From: Morella rubra
Taxonomy: Eukaryota; Streptophyta; Magnoliopsida; Fagales; Myricaceae
DNA: 64,000 nucleotides
Assembly: GCA_003952965.2 (NCBI GenBank)
Contig: CM025855.1
Coordinates: 4,323,944-4,387,943, forward strand
Direction: 5' to 3'
Under the pieces are notes generated by a model. That model was not told where the DNA came from and made no database searches. It was given only the letters and a program-made list of their open reading frames with translations. Positions 58,881-64,000 of this stretch are shown piece by piece. The first letter of the stretch is position 1. Every line of letters begins with the position of its first letter. Both the position numbers and the translations under genes were made by a program.

Positions 58881-60302
58881 TCTAATATTTAGCTTTGGGT
58901 AAATAAAAGTTTTGGCATGTTAAAACAAGATTGACATGTTCATGATGTGTATATAGGGTACTTGAGATTTGAAAGTGTTGGTGATGTCGCATCTTTAATG
59001 AAAGTCTGGAAGAAAACCATACTAGATGGGAGTCAGTCATAGTCATATACGAAACTGTCATAACATAAAAGATTCTGTGTGTAACAGAATTCTTTGAAAC
59101 ATGAGAAAAAGCCATGTGGCAAGTGACCTCACCCCAAAGCTTTTAAAAACCTTCCAGAAATTGTCACAAAGGTTATGGATCACTTTTTACAAGACGGAAA
59201 ACAGATCTAGAGAGAGAAGCTTCAAGAAAGTGAAAAATCCCCTTTGTCTCTAGATTTTTCTGTACGTTTGATGATCGATTAGAGTGTTGCCATTGTTGAA
59301 TGTGAGAACCTCTAAAAGATATTCTTCTTGATCACTAACCCCCAAAAACCACCTTAAAGTGTGGAAGATTCAGATGTTCTGAAGAATGATGGTTGAAGGT
59401 TTCAGCTATGGCCATTGATTGCATAAGGTTTGTGCGTGAAGATCAAAAGCTGTTCAAAATCAAGGTTTCCAAGTGGACTTAGAGGTTCTACATTCTTGCA
59501 AGTTGGAAATCTAAGTAAAGGTAGTGCGGGTAAGATTTAGAATGAGTTGATTGGCTAAGTTAGTTGAATCAATAGATCATTTTGTAAATCAAGTTTGGAA
59601 ACTAGTGGATTCAAACGAGTCTAGGGCCCAGAGAGTTTTTCTCCTTAAGGACGTTTCTTAAAAAGTGTTCTCTTCGTAACCATCTTCGGTGTTATGATTG
59701 AATGATTGTTATTTATGTTCTTGATTAGATTTTATTATAACTTGTTCTTTGTGTTGATAGTTCAAATCGTGATGATTTAAGGATTTTGTGCAAAGGACGT
59801 CCGAGATTCATTGGTTGGTAAGTTGCTGATAAGAACTTGTTAGTTGGTGAGTTGATAAATTAATTTTTGATCAAATTCATTTTGGAAAAAGTGATTACTG
59901 TAATCTGTCGTCAGTTCAAAATCATTTTTAGTCTGATCGGAAATACACTATGTTTTCGTTATATTTTACAAAGTATAGTGACAGAACGTGTGTTTTTGTT
60001 TTTATGATTAAACTAACCTGTTTGAGCATTCATAGGTACATTTGGAGTTGTTAGCATTTAATTAAGATTGCTAATATCTAGGTTAGATCTATAAGGTGTG
60101 AATATTATCAAATGTTGCACTTGTTCTTTAAAAAGGTTGCAATTCCAATTCCACCTAGGATTTGTTGAACCATTGCATCCATTCGGTGCACAGGGTGATC
60201 AAGCCATTAGATCAACCTGAACAGAGGCAATGCTCTGTAAAGACATCTCTATGGAAGTTGTAACTTCCCTGAAGGTTACCAGTTAATACAAAAGAGTTGT
60301 AA
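58881..60302. other. Unassigned region, possibly retrotransposon-derived
   Basis: No coding frame. The even base composition and phrases such as CAAACGAGTCTAGGGCCCAG give an LTR-like impression, but I found no paired copy, PBS or polypurine tract, so no call is made. Confidence 0.3.
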
Positions 60303-60824
60303 TGCTTACCGATTAATACACTCGATTTTAATGCAGTTGTAGAGAAGCCCATCGTGACAAAATCATTGAAGCAAGAAACAACGCCAACGATGAACGAAAA
60401 AAAAAAAAAAAAGACTCTACGTAAGCAGGAAAGCACAGAACTGGAAGAGGAAGACAACTGGAACGATAGCATTTCTTCTAACGGTAAACTTTTCGATATT
60501 CCAAACTCCATTTTAGTGGATTCATCTTCTGATACAGAGTCTGCAATTGCAACGAACAAAATCACTCCATTAAAATCAGGTGCCGTTGCAAACAAAGACT
60601 CCTGTCTTGAATGTGCACTTAGTCCAGTGCGCAAGGAGTCAAATACCAAACCTACTGGTAACCTTAGATCCAGAATTCGTATGACGCCCCGCAAGTCGGT
60701 GCCTTACCCAGCATATTTAAAGACTCAGGTTGAAGCAAATCAACTGTTGAAGATTATAAAAATAAATCAATTACCTTACCAAGTTTCAGCCAAAAATCTT
60801 GGCCTTCATTTGTTAGCCCAATAA
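60303..60824 (+). other. Unrecognised ORF of about 170 codons without ATG start
   Basis: The frame is open from 60303 to 60821 (stop TAA). It has a Lys-rich run, an acidic TELEEEDNWNDSISS segment, Ser/Asp-rich middle and a basic, Pro-containing C-terminal part (RIRMTPRKSVPYPAYLK). In-frame Met occurs only at codon 30 (TPTMNEKK). The hydrophilic, charged composition could suit a retroelement gag or other nucleic-acid-binding protein, but no motif proves it. It sits upstream of copia gag remnants without being continuous with them. The following 300 bases contain further broken frames. Confidence 0.3.
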
Positions 60825-61689
60825 AAAGATAAGCCTTTTGAGAGCCTTCAAAACCAATCTATTCCCTACATTAAATGCAAAACTAATCTATTGATGCCTT
60901 TTAAAAAAAGGCAAGACCTTTGACCATGAATCAAGCCAATTTGACCGTGAATCAAGCCAACAAAAATCACTTTTCCAAACCCATATTTAAATATACGAAC
61001 GGGCCAAATAATTCTGCTTATTTTCAAAATAAACATCGTCAAAATAAGCATTGTTATAGGTAGAATTTCAATAGATTTGCACCAAAAGGAAGAGTACTTT
61101 ACAAGTTTACGAGAGAGAGTGTTCAAATACTCAGGGAAGGTTTAAACGACCTTATTGGATGTACCCAACTCAAAAAAAGAATATTGCCTTCACAGTTCCA
61201 GATTTGGCAAAAAGGTAGATTTGTGGGAATCAGAATTTAAGGGGACCTCATCCCATAAGGATTCAAAAGTCTATTGAGTTATATTCAAGGGGACAATAGG
61301 CCTTTGGATGCACATCAACATTCATATCCAAGACAAGGAGAAAAAGTGTCTCCACCAAACTTAAGGTTGTCATATCATAGAGGATGCTTGAACAAGTACA
61401 AACAGAAATACTACAATTAAGTGTCGTGTTATTATTATGTGTATTTAAATAATAAGTTTGCAACTATAGTACTTGTTTTTGTGTATTTTGTCTTAATTGG
61501 ATACACTGTTATCTAAGTGTAGTGTGAAGTTTAAATATTACACAATATTATCTAAGAGTAGTTTGAGGTTTATATTTCTTTTTAAACAACATATTGTTTT
61601 TTATTAAGTATTTGAGTTATAACGTTGACTCAAGTATTTAATATTTTGTATTTGTGAGCATTATTTTCCTACATTCCGAAATGGTTATA
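60825..61689. other. Degenerate region between unknown ORF and copia gag
   Basis: Broken frames only. A stretch near 61126-61290 reads GRFKRPYWMYPTQKKN and VPDLAK in one plus-strand frame and then breaks. Its origin is not recognised. Confidence 0.3.
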
Positions 61690-61968
61690 AAAGGAGGAAT
61701 AGATGCTTCCAAAATAGAAAATTTGAATCGCATGAATTTCAGGATGTAGAAAAGACATGTGACATATTTGCTCACAAATGAAAATTTATTATATGTCATT
61801 AACATAGAAAACCAGAAATATTAGATAACTCAGATTCTGAGTTAGTTAAAAAGAAAGAAAAATGGATTGACGACGATCTAATTACAAGAGCTACTTTATT
61901 GCATAATATGAAACACAATATAATACCTCTCTTTGAATATTCTGAGATAGCAAAACAAACGATGGATG

Positions 61969-62486
61969 CAGTGGCAGAGCCAAGAATGAATCTGAAGGGA
62001 GGCTAACTCCTAAAGGAAAATGACAAAAAAAAAATTACTATGTAATGCAAAAAGTGTCTTAGAGTTAAAATATTGAAAATTAAGGACTAAAAATATTAAA
62101 AATATATTAGACGACCCCGTTAATTTTTTTTTATCAAAAACTTATCCATTATCTAAAAAAAAAATCATCAATATAATTTCACAAGTCATAGTCTAAGGTC
62201 ATAATCACAATTTCACAACCTAGTTCTAATCACAATTTCACAATTCAATATAATGCACATTAATAATTTTACAGCCCAACCAGGTAGTATCACAAACACA
62301 AAATTCAGTAGAAATACCAACCAAAATTCACAGCATCATAACATTGGATTGAAAAAATTCATAGGGTCATAACAAAGGACATGGGTGAATCTTGGGGCTG
62401 GGCTTTAAGGGGGGCTAACTTGGTCTAAAAGTAGTAAAATAAAAAATAAAAACATTTTACATTGGCCAACCTTCCATCCACCACTG
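61969..62486. mobile_element. Non-autonomous hAT element (CAGTGGC family), copy 2
   Basis: The left end CAGTGGCAGAGCC and the right end (minus strand CAGTGGTGGATGG) are flanked by perfect 8-bp repeats GATGGATG (61961-61968, 62487-62494). It shares interior phrases with the copy at 14714-15303. It sits inside copia gag, which proves the insertion boundary. Confidence 0.92.
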
Positions 62487-62568
62487 GATGGATGATCTTG
62501 AGGCAAAATATGGTTCTAAGTTTGATACCCACATACAATTATTATTAAATAAATATAATAGTTCTCGC

Positions 62569-62988
62569 TAGGGGTGGTTAACGGTAATGTAGGTGACGGT
62601 TTGGGAAAACCGTCACTGTCACCGCAATTGATAGAATCACATAATTGACACCACCACCGCACTGTTAAGGCACAATAACCGCCCTTGCTGATGACGGTAT
62701 TAACGGTAACGGTTATACGGTTACCGCTTGAAACGTATAACCGTATAACCGTTAGGCCAAAAAAAATGGGTTTTTTCTGAGCTTTTCATATTTTGTTCAC
62801 TATTTTGGGCTATTTTCCTTGGTTTTTTTCGACCATTAAGACATTTGATGCCTATATATAAGCAACAAATATGCCATCTACCACCGCACCGCTCAAGTAC
62901 AATAACCGCCCTTACCGATTACGGTACCTGTAGCGGTGACGGTTTTAGCGGTTAAAACTGTCACCGCAGGTGAAAATGAGCACCCTTA
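62569..62988. mobile_element. Non-autonomous hAT element (TAGGGGTG type) in copia gag
   Basis: The left end TAGGGGTGGTTAACGG and the right end (minus strand TAAGGGTGCTC) are flanked by perfect 8-bp repeats GTTCTCGC (62561-62568, 62989-62996). The interior is rich in short self-complementary phrases (GGTAACGGTTATACGGTTACC), so it can fold. It is noncoding. Confidence 0.92.
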
Positions 62989-63171
62989 GTTCTCGCATGG
63001 GTGAGAATGAATATATGGGAGATTATGTAAATCAAATGGAACACATAACAAAAGAATTAGAAAATGTTGGGCATCCAATATCAGACAAGATGTAAGCGAC
63101 TACTATTTCGAATAGTTTGCCTTTATCGTGGGAACATGTTGTAACTACACTTATACATAAAAAAAGTATCA

Positions 63172-63789
63172 ATGGTATCACTTCCAGTGTTACTAGTTCT
63201 AGAGGAAGAAAGAATGAAAAGAAAGCGACAAGAAAATACATCCAATAGTCTTATGATTGCACAAACTACTCAACCTTCGATTCAAATACCGAAAAAGAAT
63301 AAATTTAGAAAATTCAATAAAAAATGGCTGGAAAAGAAACCTATGGGAGCAAAGAAGAAAGGAGCATGTTTTAAATGTGGGAAGAAAGGGCATTTCAAAA
63401 CTAACCGTCCAAAGAATCAAGACCGAGAACCAACTTTAGATTCTTGGTGGATAGACTCTGGTGCTACCAGACACATAACTAGGAACAAAGAACTATTTGT
63501 GGACATGAAAGAAAAGAAAATTGGTGAACACAGAGTCTATATGGGCAATAATACATATTGTGACATAGTGGGAGAAGGTACATGTAAATTCATACATAAT
63601 AGTTATGTTATAACTTTAAATGATGTCCTTCACATACCTCATGTCCATAGAAGTCTTGTATTTGTTTCTGTACTAGATAAAAGAGGATGTGAGGTTAAAT
63701 TCAAAACTAGTTATGTATATATTAGAAAAGGAACTGTAATGCTTAAAGTATCTAAAGCAAACAATATGTACGTACTCAAAGTAATGTAA
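63172..63789 (+). pseudogene. Copia zinc knuckle and protease
   Basis: An open frame of 205 residues. The knuckle CFKCGKKGHFKTNRP (residues 66-80) has Arg at the fourth zinc-ligand position (residue 79) where Cys is expected. The protease follows with the active-site D-S-G at 95-97 (SWWIDSGATRHITRNKELF) and the conserved tail VLHIPHVHRSLVFVSVLDKRG. It ends in a stop before the pre-integrase domain, which in intact elements is in the same frame. Confidence 0.85.
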
Positions 63790-64000
63790 ATAAAGATTCT
63801 ATTTCTAGTTATTTAAATGTGTCAAATGATAATAGTTCTTATTTATGGCATTTACATTTAGGTCACATAAACAAAAACAAAATAAAAAGAATGTCTACAA
63901 ACGGATTAATTCTGCAATTAGATAAAGAAGATTTCATTACGTGTGAACCATGTATAAAAGGAAAAACATCAAGTAAATCTTTTACAAAACATTGGAAATC
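63790..64000 (+). pseudogene. Copia GAG-pre-integrase domain, cut by the window end
   Basis: After the stop at 63787 the frame NSSYLWHLHLGHINKNKIKR continues with CEPCIKGKTSSKSF, giving the H...H...C..C zinc-binding pattern that precedes integrase. The integrase core should lie just outside the window. Confidence 0.8.

Larger units (their letters stand above)
61690..63250 (+). pseudogene. Copia gag, broken and twice interrupted
   Basis: ASKIENLNRMNFRM then a stop and KRHVTYLLTNENLLYV is the copia gag N-terminal region (usual wording LNG.NF..WKRHV). A frameshift leads to WIDDDLITRATLLHNM and IAKQTMD at the first insertion. Across it the frame resumes with LEAKYGSKFDTHIQLLLNKY up to the second insertion, then MGENEYMGDYVNQMEHITKE. 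Removing both inserts and one copy of each target repeat restores a continuous UBN2-type gag frame across them. A stop after PISDKM and further frameshifts remain. Confidence 0.85.
61690..64000 (+). mobile_element. Second Ty1/copia retrotransposon, partial, extends past the right edge
   Basis: Plus-strand copia order is seen: gag (61.7-63.25 kb), zinc knuckle and protease (63.17-63.79 kb), GAG-pre-integrase (63.83 kb to the end). No 5' LTR or PBS could be identified upstream. Two small hAT elements interrupt gag (61969-62486 and 62569-62988). The lineage differs from the SIRE element: the protease reads DSWWIDSGATRHI and the pre-integrase SYLWHLHLGHINKNK. Confidence 0.85.

Noticed and set aside
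60212..60694. 160-residue minus-strand frame
   Set aside because: It overlaps the plus-strand unknown ORF, contains a long Phe/Ser run from the poly-A tract and no domain; probably a mirror frame.
1..64000. tRNA, rRNA, CRISPR arrays or organelle inserts
   Set aside because: No cloverleaf, rRNA core sequence or spaced repeat array, and no recognisable plastid or mitochondrial gene, was noticed. A short organelle insert could still be missed without a search.

Overview
The window is nuclear DNA of a flowering plant. It is AT-rich and gene-poor, with uninterrupted or intron-split plant genes set among LTR retrotransposons, hAT and CACTA elements and MITEs. I cannot name the species. No rRNA, tRNA, CRISPR or bacterial-type operon is visible.

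Three credible host genes are present, all on the minus strand. (1) A PHT1-family phosphate transporter lies at 2012-3595. (2) A PLP-dependent aminotransferase of the plant kynurenine-aminotransferase-like type has exons at 9334-9107 and 7460-6309, the first carrying a probable plastid transit peptide. (3) A GRAS transcription factor at 44806-46305 is recognisable as NSP2 and keeps a near-perfect miR171h target site. PHT1 phosphate transporters and NSP2 both belong to the phosphate/strigolactone/arbuscular-mycorrhiza world, but they lie about 41 kb apart and no functional linkage is shown.

Layout: 1-11 kb holds the transporter, the aminotransferase and plain intergenic DNA. 11-17 kb holds a miniature TRIM-like retroelement, a decayed MITE, a hAT MITE and a foldback (long-TIR) element with a 1-kb interior. 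17.2-42.9 kb is a three-level nest. A minus-oriented Ty3/gypsy Tat-type element (19.1-40.9 kb, with an antisense ORF beside its 3' LTR) was invaded by a minus-oriented hAT element, and that hAT transposase gene was in turn split by a plus-oriented SIRE-type Ty1/copia element (25.1-34.5 kb). The nest is flanked on both sides by the same roughly 1.9-kb sequence in direct orientation. Those two copies look much more alike than the gypsy element's own LTRs do. 42.9-54.8 kb holds NSP2 and a long AT-rich stretch. 54.8-58.9 kb holds a CACTA-like element inserted in a probable LTR fragment, a hAT MITE and a TRIM-like tail. 60.3-64 kb holds an unrecognised ORF and the 5' coding half of a second copia element, whose gag is broken by two clean hAT MITEs with perfect 8-bp target duplications. 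That element runs off the right edge.

All transposon genes seen are degenerate (stops, frameshifts, lost catalytic or zinc-binding residues). I found no convincing undescribed biochemical system. The strongest candidates for a second look are the 1.9-kb duplication around the nested transposons, the deletion scars inside the nest (missing gypsy integrase, missing hAT end, clipped 5' LTR), the 5-bp duplication at the CACTA-like element, and the conserved regulatory sites on NSP2 and PHT1.
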